Source: Pseudomonadota bacterium
GTDB lineage: Bacteria; Pseudomonadota; Gammaproteobacteria; Steroidobacterales; Steroidobacteraceae
Length of the DNA stretch: 64,000 nt
Direction: 5' to 3'
Assembly (NCBI GenBank): GCA_018241445.1
Contig: JAFEDT010000006.1
Location: 1 to 64,000, forward strand
In this document: in pieces, positions 43,568 through 52,375 of the stretch
Numbering within the stretch: the stretch's first letter is position 1
How the letters are laid out: each line of letters begins with the position of its first letter
Program-made: the position numbers and the translations under genes
The notes under the pieces: model-generated
What the model was told of the DNA's origin: nothing
Seen by the model: only the letters and a program-made list of their open reading frames with translations
Database searches by the model: none

Positions 43568-44233
43568 ATGTCAAAGCCAAATGCTGCCCGCCGCCTTGTG
43601 CTGTGCGGACTGCTGTCGGGGTTGCTGCTGACCCTGACGCCGCCGGGCCGGGCCGATGAGGCTGCAACGCAGGTCAGGGTTACGACCAGCATGGGCGACT
43701 TCATCATCGAGCTGCGTGCCGACCGTGCGCCGCTGACCACCGCCAACTTCCTGCGCTACGTGCACGAGGGGTTCTACAACGGCACCGTGTTCCACCGGGT
43801 GATCTCCAACTTCGTCATCCAGGGCGGCGGCCACGAGGCCGGAACCTGGAAGCTCAAGCCCACGCACGACAGTGTATTCAACGAGTCCGGGAACGGCCTG
43901 CAGAACAAGCGCGGCGCCGTCGGGCTGGCGCGCGGCGAGTCGCCCCACTCCGGCAACGCGCAGTTCTACATCAACCTGGTGGACAACCCGGACCTGGATC
44001 CGGTACCCACGCGCTGGGGCTACACGGTGTTCGGGCGCGTGGTGTCCGGCATGGATGTCATCGACCGTATCGGCGAGGTGGCGACCGGCGCCGTCGGCCC
44101 GTTCAAGCAGGACGCGCCGTTGAAGCCCGTGGTGATAGAGAAGGTCGAGGTGCTCGGCGCCGGCGCGGCCCACGTGCCGGCGGTGACGCCCGTGGCCCCG
44201 CCCCCGGCCGAGCGGATCCTCTCCCCGAAGTAG
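43568..44233 (+). CDS. ppiA: Periplasmic cyclophilin-type peptidyl-prolyl isomerase
   Basis: Cis-trans isomerase of the cyclophilin fold, 221 residues. Signal peptide: RLVLCGLLSGLLLTLTPPGRADE, so it is exported (PpiA type). Catalytic/ligand residues: FHRVISNFVIQGGG with the active Arg, NKRGAVGLARGES, NAQFYINLVDN, and GYTVFGRVVSGMDVID. The usual Trp/Leu of cyclosporin binding is not clear. AGGAGG lies 5 bp before the ATG at 43568. The Pro-rich C-terminal tail (VTPVAPPPAERILSPK) is extra. lpxH starts 2 bp after its stop, so they form an operon. Confidence 0.92.
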   Translation: MSKPNAARRLVLCGLLSGLLLTLTPPGRADEAATQVRVTTSMGDFIIELRADRAPLTTANFLRYVHEGFYNGTVFHRVISNFVIQGGGHEAGTWKLKPTHDSVFNESGNGLQNKRGAVGLARGESPHSGNAQFYINLVDNPDLDPVPTRWGYTVFGRVVSGMDVIDRIGEVATGAVGPFKQDAPLKPVVIEKVEVLGAGAAHVPAVTPVAPPPAERILSPK

Positions 44234-44235
44234 CC

Positions 44236-44955
44236 GTGCACCTGTTCGTCTCAGACGTGCACCTGGACCCCGCGGCACCGCAGATTGCCGCGCAGTTCCT
44301 GCAGTTTCTGGAAACCACCGCCGGCGGCGCGCAGGCGCTGTACATCCTCGGGGACCTGTTCGAGGCCTGGGTCGGCGACGACGACCGCGGTGCCGGCAAG
44401 GAGCAGGTGTGCCAGGCGCTGCGTTCACTGGGGCGCCGCGGTGTGGCCTGTTTCGCCCTGCATGGCAACCGCGACTTCCTGCTGGGCGCGGGCTTCAGCG
44501 AGCGCAGCGGCTGCCGCCTGCTGCCCGATCCGGTGGTGGCGCAGCTCGACGGCGAAGCGGTGCTGCTGACCCACGGCGATGCGCTGTGCACCGATGATCA
44601 CGCCTACCAGGAACTGCGCAGCATCGTGCGCGACCCCGCCTGGCAGCGGCGCTTCCTGTCACTGCCGCTGACGCACCGCGAGCGCCTGGCCGATGAGGCG
44701 CGTGCCGGCAGCCGGCGCCACACGGCCCGTGCCATACCCACCATCATGGATGTCAATCCGGCCGCGGTGACGGCAGCATTCCGCGCCACCGGCGTGCGGC
44801 GCATGATCCACGGTCACACCCACCGGCCGGCCCTGCACCAGCTGAGCGTCGCGGACGCGCCCGCCGAGCGGCTGGTACTGGGCGCCTGGTACGAACAGGG
44901 CAGCTACATCAGTTGCGAGGCGGGACGCTACCGCATGCACCAGCTGCCGCGCTGA
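44236..44955 (+). CDS. lpxH: UDP-2,3-diacylglucosamine hydrolase LpxH
   Basis: Cytoplasmic-face Mn-dependent pyrophosphatase of lipid A synthesis, forming lipid X and UMP. All metallophosphatase motifs are present: D7-x-H9 (SDVHL), GDLFEAWVGDDD, HGNRDFLLG, LTHGDALCTDD, GHTHRP. 239 residues, the usual length. Start is GTG at 44236, just after ppiA. The DDDRGAGKEQVC part is the LpxH-specific cap region. Convergent with the Spy-like gene. Confidence 0.96.
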   Translation: MHLFVSDVHLDPAAPQIAAQFLQFLETTAGGAQALYILGDLFEAWVGDDDRGAGKEQVCQALRSLGRRGVACFALHGNRDFLLGAGFSERSGCRLLPDPVVAQLDGEAVLLTHGDALCTDDHAYQELRSIVRDPAWQRRFLSLPLTHRERLADEARAGSRRHTARAIPTIMDVNPAAVTAAFRATGVRRMIHGHTHRPALHQLSVADAPAERLVLGAWYEQGSYISCEAGRYRMHQLPR

Positions 44956-44972
44956 AGGCGGTCATACGGCCC

Positions 44973-45014
44973 GCGTGGGCCACCGCCCGCCTGTCAGCCG
45001 GCGGCGGCCCACGC
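44973..45014. terminator. Long hairpin between lpxH and the Spy-like gene
   Basis: GCGTGGGCC-a-CCGCC pairs with GGCGG-c-GGCCCACGC: 14 pairs with one mismatch and a 12-nt loop. It lies 17 bp past the lpxH stop and 15 bp past the stop of the convergent gene. Good bidirectional terminator candidate, though no T-run follows. Confidence 0.55.
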
Positions 45015-45029
45015 AGCCCGCAGCGCTGA

Positions 45030-45458
45030 CTAACCGTCTGTTGGCGGCGGGGGATGGCGCCAGTGACCTGCGTGGTCGTGGTGGCCGTGACGCATTTTCT
45101 GCAGGATCCTGAACTTGGCGAGCTGTTGCGCACTGAGCACGGCACCGAGCCGCTGCAGCGTCTCCTGCTGGTGCTGCTGGAACTGCGCCTTCATCTGCTC
45201 ACGGTCCGGCTGGTTGCCTGCGGCCTTCGCCTGCGCCCGCGCCTGCTGCATTTCCGTCTTCATCTTCGCGTGCTGGGCCTCCAGGATGCTCTGCACCTGG
45301 GCCTTCTGCGAATCACTCAGGTCCAGCAGCGTCGCCAGGTCCTGCATGTGCTCGGCCTTGCGCGCCTCCATCTGCGTGTTGGGCGCAGCGGTGGGCGGGT
45401 TCTGCGCCCAGGCGGTGCCGGCCAGCAACAGCGCCAGCGCAAATGCGGGGGTCTTCAT
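45030..45458 (-). CDS. Spy/CpxP-like periplasmic LTXXQ protein, His-rich end
   Basis: 142-residue periplasmic helical protein. Signal peptide MKTPAFALALLLAGTAWAQ. Two LTXXQ-type motifs occur (LLDLSDSQKAQVQSIL and AVLSAQQLAKF), with Gln/Met/Lys-rich helices between them, as in Spy and CpxP, which hold off misfolded proteins or tune an envelope sensor. The C-terminus HGHHDHAGHWRHPPPP is rich in His and probably binds metal. GGAG lies 8 bp before the ATG at 45458. It follows the histidine kinase by 109 bp on the same strand. Confidence 0.75.
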   Translation of the reverse strand: MKTPAFALALLLAGTAWAQNPPTAAPNTQMEARKAEHMQDLATLLDLSDSQKAQVQSILEAQHAKMKTEMQQARAQAKAAGNQPDREQMKAQFQQHQQETLQRLGAVLSAQQLAKFRILQKMRHGHHDHAGHWRHPPPPTDG

Positions 45459-45567
45459 AGGGTCGTCTCCGTGCGGATGGCTGGTTTCCGCTTGCAGGCA
45501 CGCTAACGGACCAGCCGGCCCGGCAGCGGTGACAAATCGTGAAAGACTGTGACCGGCGCCAGCGCCC

Positions 45568-47058
45568 TCAACGCGGCAGCGCCAGCACGGCCTCCAGGCC
45601 GCCGTGGGGGCGGTTGTGCAGCGTGAGCGTGCCGCCGTGCAGCTGGGCGATGTCGCGGGCAATGGGCAGTCCCAGGCCGGTGCCGCCGCTGTCGCGGTTG
45701 CGTGAGCCCTCCAGGCGATAGAAGGGCTCGAACACCCGCTCCAGCTCCGATGCGGGGATGCCCGGACCCTCGTCGCGGATCCGCAATGTCAGGACTTGCG
45801 GCGTGTCTTCCACCACCACTGCGGCGCCGCTGCCGAACTTGACGGCATTGGCAATCAGGTTGGTCAGGCAACGCTTGAGCGCCTGCGCCTTGCCGTTGAA
45901 GGGCGCCCGGGCGTGGCCGTGCACCGCGAGCCGCGCGCCCATGTCGGCGAACTCCGTGTGCAGCTGCCGCAGCAGGGCATCGACATCCAGCGGCGTGCTG
46001 CGCTCGCCGTCGTCCAGTCCGCGGAACAGCGCCAGTGACTCGCGCACCATGCTCTCCATCTCGTCCAGCTGTGCGCCGATGCGCTGCTGCTGCGCCGGGT
46101 CGTCGAGCGTCTCGACCTGCAGGCGCAGCCGCGTCAGCGGGGTTTTCAGATCGTGCGACATCGCCGCCAGCACACGCGTGCGGCTGTCCAGGTAGCGGCG
46201 CAGGCGGTCCTGCATGGTGTTGAAGGCCCGCGCCGCGTCACGCAGCTCGCGGGCGCCGCGCTCGTGCAGCCGTGCCGGCCGCGCTTCGCGCCCGAGCCGG
46301 TCGGCGGCACGCGCCAGTTCCGACAGCGGCCGTGTGATGCTGCGCGCAGCCAGGTAAAGCGCCACCACCAGGATCAGCAGCAGCAGCCCCAGATTCATGA
46401 ACAGGTTGGCCGGCAGCGAAGCCCCGCCCGGCGGGCGTGTGACGCGGAATGTGACGCTGTCACCGTCGGGCAGACGCACCCGCACGTCCAGCTTGCTCAC
46501 CTGGCCCTTGAAGGCCGCCAGCTCGCGCGCCGCGAAGAACGGTTGCGGCACCGGAATGGCAGCCGGCTCCGGTTGTGGCGTCACATAGACGTCCACGCCG
46601 AACTGTGACCCCAGCGCGCCCTGCAGTTCCCGGCGCAGGGTTGCCTCCAATCCCGGCAGCGCCGGCAACGGCACGAAGGTCCGCCCCAGGGTACGGCCTG
46701 TGGCCTCCGGCGGGCGCCGCATCCACGGTCCCTGCGGCGGACCGAAGACGTCCCGGTCGCGCGGCGGCCGTGTTGGCGCCTGCGCGAGCTGCGCCAGCAC
46801 GCGGGAGCGGTCCGCGCCCGACAGCGGCTGCAGCATCTGCGCGGTTTCGCTGATGCGCCGGGTCCACTCGCGCACACTGGCGTTGAGGACGAAGCGCTGG
46901 CGCTCCTGCATGATCAGCACCAGCGCCACCACCTGCGCCAGCAACACCGCGGCAATCGAGGTGGCGATCAGCCGCCCGAACAGCGACCGTGGCCACAGCG
47001 TGCAGCGCAGCCGCGTTACGCGCGCCTCAGTCGCTGACGACGGCGACGCCGACGACAT
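45568..47058 (-). CDS. Sensor histidine kinase (EnvZ/CpxA-like)
   Basis: Inner-membrane sensor of 496 residues. TM1 (FGRLIATSIAAVLLAQVVALVL), a periplasmic domain of about 150 residues, TM2 (LFMNLGLLLLILVVALYL), HAMP (RSITRPLSELARAADRLG), then the dimerisation helix with H302 (MSHDLKTPLTRLRL) and the ATPase domain with N-box LTNLIANAVKFG, G1 RIRDEGPGIP and G2 GGTGLGLPIA. The start overlaps the response-regulator gene by 32 bp; ATG at 47058 is the best in-frame start, with others at 47070 and 47103. Partner: the regulator just upstream; the signal is likely an envelope or metal stress, given the Spy-like neighbour. Confidence 0.92.
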   Translation of the reverse strand: MSSASPSSATEARVTRLRCTLWPRSLFGRLIATSIAAVLLAQVVALVLIMQERQRFVLNASVREWTRRISETAQMLQPLSGADRSRVLAQLAQAPTRPPRDRDVFGPPQGPWMRRPPEATGRTLGRTFVPLPALPGLEATLRRELQGALGSQFGVDVYVTPQPEPAAIPVPQPFFAARELAAFKGQVSKLDVRVRLPDGDSVTFRVTRPPGGASLPANLFMNLGLLLLILVVALYLAARSITRPLSELARAADRLGREARPARLHERGARELRDAARAFNTMQDRLRRYLDSRTRVLAAMSHDLKTPLTRLRLQVETLDDPAQQQRIGAQLDEMESMVRESLALFRGLDDGERSTPLDVDALLRQLHTEFADMGARLAVHGHARAPFNGKAQALKRCLTNLIANAVKFGSGAAVVVEDTPQVLTLRIRDEGPGIPASELERVFEPFYRLEGSRNRDSGGTGLGLPIARDIAQLHGGTLTLHNRPHGGLEAVLALPR

Positions 47059-47746
47059 AACCCTCGCCATACACGGTCTTGATGATCTGCGGCGCGCGCG
47101 CATCGTCGCCCAGGATCTGGCGCAGCCGGCTGATGCGTACGTCGATGCTGCGGTCGAAGGGATCGGCGTCCCGGCCGCGCAGCAGCTCCGTCAGCTGCGC
47201 CCGCGACAGCACGCGGTTGCCCGCGGCCAGCAGCACGGCCAGCAGCCGGTATTCCGCGCCGCTCAGGGGCACCTGGCGGCCACTGCTGTCGGTGAGCGTG
47301 CGCGTGACGGTATCCAGCCGCCAGCCGCTGAAGCTGAATCCGCGTACGGCGTGCGGACTGGGGTCGCGCGGGGCATGCGCGGCGCGGCGCAGGATGGCGC
47401 GGATACGGCCCAGCAACTCACGCGGGTTGAAGGGCTTGGCGAGGTAGTCGTCGGCGCCGATCTCCAGGCCGATGATGCGATCCACCTCCTCGCCGCGCGC
47501 GGTCAGCATCAGCACCGGCACCTGGGAGCGCGAACGCAGCTCGCGGCACAGGGTCAGGCCGTCCTCACCCGGGAGCATCAGGTCCAGCACGATCAGGTCG
47601 ACGTGCGAGCGTTCGAGCACGCGGCGCATGTCGCGCCCGTCGGCAACCGCCGTGGTGCGAAAACCATGCTTCTCCAGGTATTGCGCCAGCAGACCGCGGA
47701 TCTCGCGGTCGTCATCGACGATCAACAGGTGCGGTCGCTCACTCAT
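47027..47746 (-). CDS. OmpR-family response regulator
   Basis: 239-residue two-domain regulator. Receiver: acidic pocket D11/D12/D13, phospho-acceptor D55 (VLDLMLPGEDG), T82 and K104 (DDYLAKPFNP). DNA-binding winged helix at about 135-232, with SRAQLTELLRGRDADPFDRS and VDVRISRLRQIL as the recognition part, and TVYGEGYVV as the wing. Upstream of, and overlapping, the kinase gene, with which it forms a pair. Probably controls the downstream Spy-like gene. Confidence 0.94.
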   Translation of the reverse strand: MSERPHLLIVDDDREIRGLLAQYLEKHGFRTTAVADGRDMRRVLERSHVDLIVLDLMLPGEDGLTLCRELRSRSQVPVLMLTARGEEVDRIIGLEIGADDYLAKPFNPRELLGRIRAILRRAAHAPRDPSPHAVRGFSFSGWRLDTVTRTLTDSSGRQVPLSGAEYRLLAVLLAAGNRVLSRAQLTELLRGRDADPFDRSIDVRISRLRQILGDDARAPQIIKTVYGEGYVVGVAVVSD

Positions 47747-47857
47747 GGCGCCTGGCGAGCATACCGGGGGACGCGAGCCACAGCAGCGGGTTTGCGACTC
47801 CCCGCAGGGGCGACGCGCAGCTGAATTGTAAGCAACGGTAGCTGCGCGCCGCCGCGA

Positions 47858-47881
47858 TGCGGCCGGGGAAACCCGGCCGCA
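47858..47881. terminator. Strong GC hairpin with GAAA tetraloop
   Basis: TGCGGCCGGG-GAAA-CCCGGCCGCA, a perfect 10-bp stem, 10 bp past the stop of the small exported protein gene (47891) on the minus strand and upstream of the response-regulator gene. No T-run, so termination is likely but not sure. Confidence 0.5.
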
Positions 47882-47890
47882 CCTGTGCGA

Positions 47891-48331
47891 TCACTTCAGA
47901 TCAAGCTCCTGACCGGTCCACGAGCCGAGCACGCGGCGCATCTTGGCGCGATCCACGGCACTCTGGTTGGAGTTGGCAACCGATCCCTGGACCTCCCTGG
48001 CAATCTGGTCACCCTTGGCACGCGCACCGTCCAGCGCAGCCCAGTTCTTGTAGAAGGTAACGAGGTAGATGTCCGGGTCGTGCTCACCGCGAGGCTGCAC
48101 CGAGACGATCCTGTAACCGGTGATGAAGCCCGCCTTCTTGGCGGCCTCTTGTTCCGCCTTCCAGGTCGTGGCCAGGTAATGAATGTATTCGTCGAACTTC
48201 CCGTATTCGGTACGAATGGAAGCAACATTTACCACCGTTCCCTCGGTGTACGGAGCATCGTCGGCCCAGGCCGCCAGGGAACAGGCACCAAAGCAGACGC
48301 AGGCCGCGAGTGCGGCAACATGACGTTTCAT
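47891..48331 (-). CDS. Small exported protein, possible dimeric alpha/beta-barrel fold
   Basis: 146-residue protein with a signal peptide (VAALAACVCFGACSLAAWADD). The mature part has strand VVNVASIRTEYG, helix (KFDEYIHYLATTWKAEQEAA), strand ITGYRIVSVQ, strand DIYLVTFYKNW and helix, the order of ABM/EthD-like barrels. The order of elements and some residues recall the gene at 21824-22336, though the alignment by eye is weak. ATG at 48331 has AGGGG 5 bp upstream. It stands alone between miaE and the two-component genes. No function can be assigned. Confidence 0.65.
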   Translation of the reverse strand: MKRHVAALAACVCFGACSLAAWADDAPYTEGTVVNVASIRTEYGKFDEYIHYLATTWKAEQEAAKKAGFITGYRIVSVQPRGEHDPDIYLVTFYKNWAALDGARAKGDQIAREVQGSVANSNQSAVDRAKMRRVLGSWTGQELDLK

Positions 48332-48426
48332 GAGAACCCCTTGGGTTATGTAGGTGTTATGAGCCGGCCGCGGTGCGGCCGCGTGGAATTTTACGCCCAA
48401 CAGACGACCGCGTCCGCAGTTCGACG

Positions 48427-49026
48427 TCACCGTGGTGCGGTGCAACACGGCCCGGAGTGGAAGCGCAGCTGTTCGTCCGGTGAGCTCGCGAGCTGTGCCT
48501 CGAGCCCGACAAGCTCCGCCAGCCGTTCCTGCCAATCCGCGGCGGCGTTACGCGCCAGGTCAACATACAACTCATGATGGCGCGCTTCACTCACTGCCAG
48601 CGTTGCGTACAGGCGCGCCATGGGCGGCGGCAAGGCCGGCTGCGCCGCCAGCAACTCAAAACGCTCCGCCGAGCGCGCCTCGATGAGCGCGCCGCACAGC
48701 AGCAGGTCCAGCTGGCGCTGCGGCTCGTGACTGCGCAGCGCCGCGCGCAACCCCACCGCGTAACGCCCCGGCTGCTGCCGCTGCCACGGCACGCCCAGCG
48801 TATGCATCAGGCCACGCACCTGCTCGAAGTGCCGCAGCTCCTCACGCGCCAGGCGCGACAGCGCACTGCACAGGTGAGACTGCTCCGGATAGGCAAACAT
48901 CAGCGCCAGCGCCGTCGAGGCCGCTTTTTTTTCGCAGTTGGCGTGGTCCACCAGTAACTCGCGCCATCCTTCCACCGCCTGTTGCACCCAGGCTTGCGGA
49001 GTCGGCGCGCCCAGGATCGGCGCCAT
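48427..49026 (-). CDS. miaE: tRNA-(ms2io6A)-hydroxylase MiaE
   Basis: Non-haem di-iron hydroxylase that converts ms2i6A37 to ms2io6A37 in tRNAs reading U-starting codons. 199 residues. Iron ligands lie in LVDHANCEKKAASTALALMF, REELRHFEQV, ALIEARSAERFELL and SEARHHELY, the E...ExxH...E...ExxH pattern. The family signature is clear. Its ATG overlaps the stop of the kinase gene by one base (TGATG), so it is the last gene of the purF-kinase-miaE line. Confidence 0.92.
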   Translation of the reverse strand: MAPILGAPTPQAWVQQAVEGWRELLVDHANCEKKAASTALALMFAYPEQSHLCSALSRLAREELRHFEQVRGLMHTLGVPWQRQQPGRYAVGLRAALRSHEPQRQLDLLLCGALIEARSAERFELLAAQPALPPPMARLYATLAVSEARHHELYVDLARNAAADWQERLAELVGLEAQLASSPDEQLRFHSGPCCTAPR

Positions 49027-50282
49027 CAGGACAGCGCTCCGCGGGCGGGAACCAGCGCCAGCGCGTCCTGCAATGCCTGCTGCGCTGCACGTGCCGAGGC
49101 GAAGCGCCCGTCCGGCTGCTTGGCCAGCAGTCCCTGCAGCAGCGGCTGCAGTGCCGCGAACGGCGGCGGCAGCTGGGGTATCGGCTGCTTGCGGTGTTGC
49201 CAGACGATCGCCATCGGGTTGTCGGCGCGGTAGGGCTTGGCGCCCGTGAGCATCTCGAACAGGATCACCCCGAGACTGTACAGGTCGCTGCGCGCATCGA
49301 TCGGCTCGCCGTGGCCCTGCTCCGGGCTCATGTAGTGTGGAGTGCCGAAGATCTGCCCGAAGTCGGTCAGATCCTGCTCCAGGGCTACGTCCTTGGACAG
49401 GCCGAAGTCGATCAGTGCCACGCCGCCCTGCTCGCGCAACATGATGTTGCCCGGCTTGACGTCACGGTGCAGGATTCCGGCCGCGTGCAGTTCCGCCAGC
49501 GCGCCGGCCACCGCCTGCGCCATTTGCAGCGCCGCGTGCGGCCCGATGCCGCGCCGCATGTGGCGGCGCAGGTCGCCGCGCGGCAGGTATTCCATGACCA
49601 GCCAGGCGTGCTCGTCGCTGACGCCGAGGGTCTCGCAGCGCACCACCGCGCGGGTAGCGATGCGCCGCGCGATCTCGTACTCCTGCAGGAAGCGCCGGAA
49701 CGGATCAAAACCCGGCTGCCCGCCCTGCCGGTCGCGAGCCACTTTCAGCGCCACCAGTTCGCCGGCGCGCTCGCTTTCGGCGAGGTAAAGGTCGGTGGTG
49801 GCGCCACCGCCCAGCCGCCGTATGCAGCGGAAGCCACGGATGAAAGCGTCGCCGAAGCGTTGCGCGTCACGGCCGGCACTGCTGCTGTGCCACAGCGCGC
49901 GCGCCTGCCGCTGCCGCTGCTGCGCCTGGTGCAGCGCGTCCGCCAGCACCTCACCGCGCGGATCGGCGTCATCGGCCGCCAGCGCGCGTAGCGCGCCGGG
50001 CGGTGTTCCCGCGCCATCCGTGCCGCACAGCAGCAGGACCGGGGCGAAACCGCGGCGCGCACGCAGCTCGGACGCCCAGGCGCTGCCCACGGCGTTGTGG
50101 CCGTCCAGCAGCACCGCATCGAAGCCCTGCGCCAGGAATTCCGGGGACAGCGCGCCGCGCAGGCCCGGATCGTGCTGTACCAGCTGCGCCCGCGGCGCGG
50201 ATTGCGCCAGCTGCCGCCGCACCTGCTCGCAGCGCTGCGCGTCACCCTCGATCAGCAGCAGGCGCATGGCGCCGGCATCCAT
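49026..50282 (-). CDS. Receiver-like domain fused to Ser/Thr protein kinase
   Basis: 418-residue cytoplasmic protein. N-terminal residues 6-118 fold like a response-regulator receiver: LLLIEGDA in place of the acidic strand, DAVLLDGHNAVGSAW with a possible phospho-Asp, VLLLCGTDG; the conserved Lys after strand 5 is not seen, so phosphorylation is doubtful. The C-terminal Hanks-type kinase has a degenerate Gly loop (LGGGATTDLYLAE), ATP Lys180 (VALKVA), catalytic D274 (HRDVKPGN), DFG (LIDFGLSKDV) and GTPHYMSPEQ in the activation loop. No membrane segment or sensor domain. It begins 6 bp after the purF stop (ATG 50282; an in-frame TTG at 50288 is possible) and touches miaE. Targets unknown. Confidence 0.85.
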   Translation of the reverse strand: MDAGAMRLLLIEGDAQRCEQVRRQLAQSAPRAQLVQHDPGLRGALSPEFLAQGFDAVLLDGHNAVGSAWASELRARRGFAPVLLLCGTDGAGTPPGALRALAADDADPRGEVLADALHQAQQRQRQARALWHSSSAGRDAQRFGDAFIRGFRCIRRLGGGATTDLYLAESERAGELVALKVARDRQGGQPGFDPFRRFLQEYEIARRIATRAVVRCETLGVSDEHAWLVMEYLPRGDLRRHMRRGIGPHAALQMAQAVAGALAELHAAGILHRDVKPGNIMLREQGGVALIDFGLSKDVALEQDLTDFGQIFGTPHYMSPEQGHGEPIDARSDLYSLGVILFEMLTGAKPYRADNPMAIVWQHRKQPIPQLPPPFAALQPLLQGLLAKQPDGRFASARAAQQALQDALALVPARGALS

Positions 50283-50288
50283 GCGCAA

Positions 50289-51794
50289 CTAGCCGACGAC
50301 CTTCAGACCCCGGCCGCGGCCGCCGCGCTGGGTGCGGGCGCTGTCGGAGCGCTCATTCTGCAGGCGCCGCAGATACTCGGGCGTCACGTCGCCGGTGACG
50401 TACTCCCCGGAGAAGCACGAGGTGTCGAACTCCTCGATGCGCGCGTCTTCGTGCTTGCAGGCGGCGATCAGGTCGTCCAGGTCCTGGTAGATCAGCCAGT
50501 CGGCGCCGATCAGGTGCGCCACCTCCTCCACGCTGCGGCCGCTGGCCACCAGCTCGCTGACCGCCGGCATGTCGATGCCGTACACATTGGGGAAGCGCAC
50601 CGGCGGGGCGGCCGAGGCGAAGTACACCCTGGAGGCGCCCGCCTCACGCGCCAGCTCGATGATCTGCGCCGAGGTGGTGCCACGCACGATGGAGTCGTCC
50701 ACCAGCAGCACGTTCTTGCCGCGGAACTCCAGGTCGATGGCATTCAACTTGCGGCGCACCGATTTCTCGCGCTGCTCCTGGCCCGGCATGATGAAGGTGC
50801 GGCCGATGTAGCGGTTCTTGATGAAGCCCTCGCGGTACTTGACCGACAGCCTCTGCGCCAGCTGCAGCGCGCTGGTGCGGCTGGTGTCCGGGATCGGGAT
50901 CACCACGTCGATGTCATGCTGCGGCCGCTCGCGCAGGATCTTGTCCGCCAGGCGGTCGCCCATGCGCATGCGCGCGCGGTAGACCGAGATGTTGTCGATC
51001 TTGGAGTCCGGCCGCGCGAAATAGACGTACTCGAAAATGCACGGCGTGTGGTGCAGCGTGGCGACGCACTGCTGCGCGTGCAGCCTGCCGGCCTCGTCAA
51101 TGAACACCGCCTCGCCGGGGGCGACGTCGCGCACCATGCGGAAGCCGAGCGCATCCAGCGCCACACTCTCGGAGGCCAGCATCCATTCGGCGCCGCGCGC
51201 GGTGCGCCGCTCGCCCAGCACCAGCGGCCGGATGCCGTGCGGATCGCGGAAGCCCAGCACGCCGTGGCCGATGATCATGGCCACCACCGCGTAGCCGCCG
51301 CGGCAGCGGCGGTAGACCGCGTTGGCGGCCGCGAACACGTCCGCGGGCGTGACGCGCACCGTGCCGACGCGCTGCAGCTCCGAGGCAAATACGTTCAGCA
51401 GCACCTCGGAATCCGAGGTGGTATTGAGATGGCGGCGGTCCTCGCGTATCAGGATCTCGGCCAGCTCCGCCGCGTTGGTCAGGTTGCCGTTGTGGCCCAG
51501 GCAGATGCCATAGGGGGCGTTGACGTAGAAGGGCTGCGCCTCCGAGGCACTGTCGCAGCCGGCCGTGGGGTAGCGTACGTGGCCAATGCCGGCGTTGCCC
51601 TTGAGCTCCAGCATGTGATGCTGCCGGAACACGTCACGCACCAGGCCGCTGCCCTTGTGGATGCACAGCTCCCCGTCGGCGGAGGAAGTGGCGATGCCGG
51701 CGGCGTCCTGGCCGCGGTGCTGCAGCACGGTCAGTGCGTCATAGATGCGCTGGTTGACCGCGCTGGTCCCCACGATGCCGACGATGCCGCACAT
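50289..51794 (-). CDS. purF: Amidophosphoribosyltransferase
   Basis: First enzyme of purine synthesis, making phosphoribosylamine from PRPP and glutamine. Class II glutaminase domain: the nucleophile Cys2 after Met removal (MCGIVGIVG), [31 protein letters not shown]. The PRPP site is [14 protein letters not shown]. 501 residues. The mature enzyme starts at Cys without a propeptide, as in E. coli. It follows cvpA by 22 bp, the same pair as in E. coli and Pseudomonas. Confidence 0.97.
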   Translation of the reverse strand: MCGIVGIVGTSAVNQRIYDALTVLQHRGQDAAGIATSSADGELCIHKGSGLVRDVFRQHHMLELKGNAGIGHVRYPTAGCDSASEAQPFYVNAPYGICLGHNGNLTNAAELAEILIREDRRHLNTTSDSEVLLNVFASELQRVGTVRVTPADVFAAANAVYRRCRGGYAVVAMIIGHGVLGFRDPHGIRPLVLGERRTARGAEWMLASESVALDALGFRMVRDVAPGEAVFIDEAGRLHAQQCVATLHHTPCIFEYVYFARPDSKIDNISVYRARMRMGDRLADKILRERPQHDIDVVIPIPDTSRTSALQLAQRLSVKYREGFIKNRYIGRTFIMPGQEQREKSVRRKLNAIDLEFRGKNVLLVDDSIVRGTTSAQIIELAREAGASRVYFASAAPPVRFPNVYGIDMPAVSELVASGRSVEEVAHLIGADWLIYQDLDDLIAACKHEDARIEEFDTSCFSGEYVTGDVTPEYLRRLQNERSDSARTQRGGRGRGLKVVG

Positions 51795-51816
51795 GCCTGG
51801 CTTCGCCCTCTATGGT

Positions 51817-52323
51817 TCAGACGTGGACACGCGGGTCCGCGTGCAGGTAATGCAGCCGTTCCTCACCCACCAGCGTGCGCAGGGCGTTGGCGACCGATGC
51901 GCCATAGGGGATGAGCTGCGACTGCCTCCACCACGGCTCACCCGTCAGCTTGAGTGTCTCACCGAGCATGACGAACACGCCCAGCACCACCGCCGCGCGC
52001 AGCGCGCCGAACAGGAAACCGAGCAGCCGGTCGGTGCCGCTGAAGATCGACAGGCGCACGAAGTGGGTCAGCACCGCGCTGACAGCCGCGCCGATCACCA
52101 GCACCCCCACCACCATGAGTACACGTGCCGCCCAGGTGCGCACGTGGGGCTCGGAGAGGCTGCCGCCCAGGTGCGGTTCCAGCCACGAGGAGAAGTGCCA
52201 GGCCACGATCAGTGCCACGATCCAGGTGAGGACCGACATCGCCTCGCGCAGGAAACCCCGGGCCATGCCAATGATGGCGGACAACACCACGGCACCGATA
52301 ATGATGTAATCAACGGTAGTCAT
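51817..52323 (-). CDS. cvpA: CvpA family membrane protein
   Basis: Inner-membrane protein of 168 residues with four membrane segments (DYIIIGAVVLSAIIGMARGF, VLTWIVALIVAWHF, VLMVVGVLVIGAAVSAV, LLGFLFGALRAAVVLGVFVM). The signature GxxRGFxxE(A/S) lies near residue 20. It is linked to colicin V production and envelope/bile tolerance, but its exact function is unknown. Adjacent to purF as in other gammaproteobacteria; 52 bp after dedD. Confidence 0.92.
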   Translation of the reverse strand: MTTVDYIIIGAVVLSAIIGMARGFLREAMSVLTWIVALIVAWHFSSWLEPHLGGSLSEPHVRTWAARVLMVVGVLVIGAAVSAVLTHFVRLSIFSGTDRLLGFLFGALRAAVVLGVFVMLGETLKLTGEPWWRQSQLIPYGASVANALRTLVGEERLHYLHADPRVHV

Positions 52324-52375
52324 CACGCTCGCTTCGTCCGGTCGGCCTGCGCCTGGCGCCGCGGATTGTAGCCGA

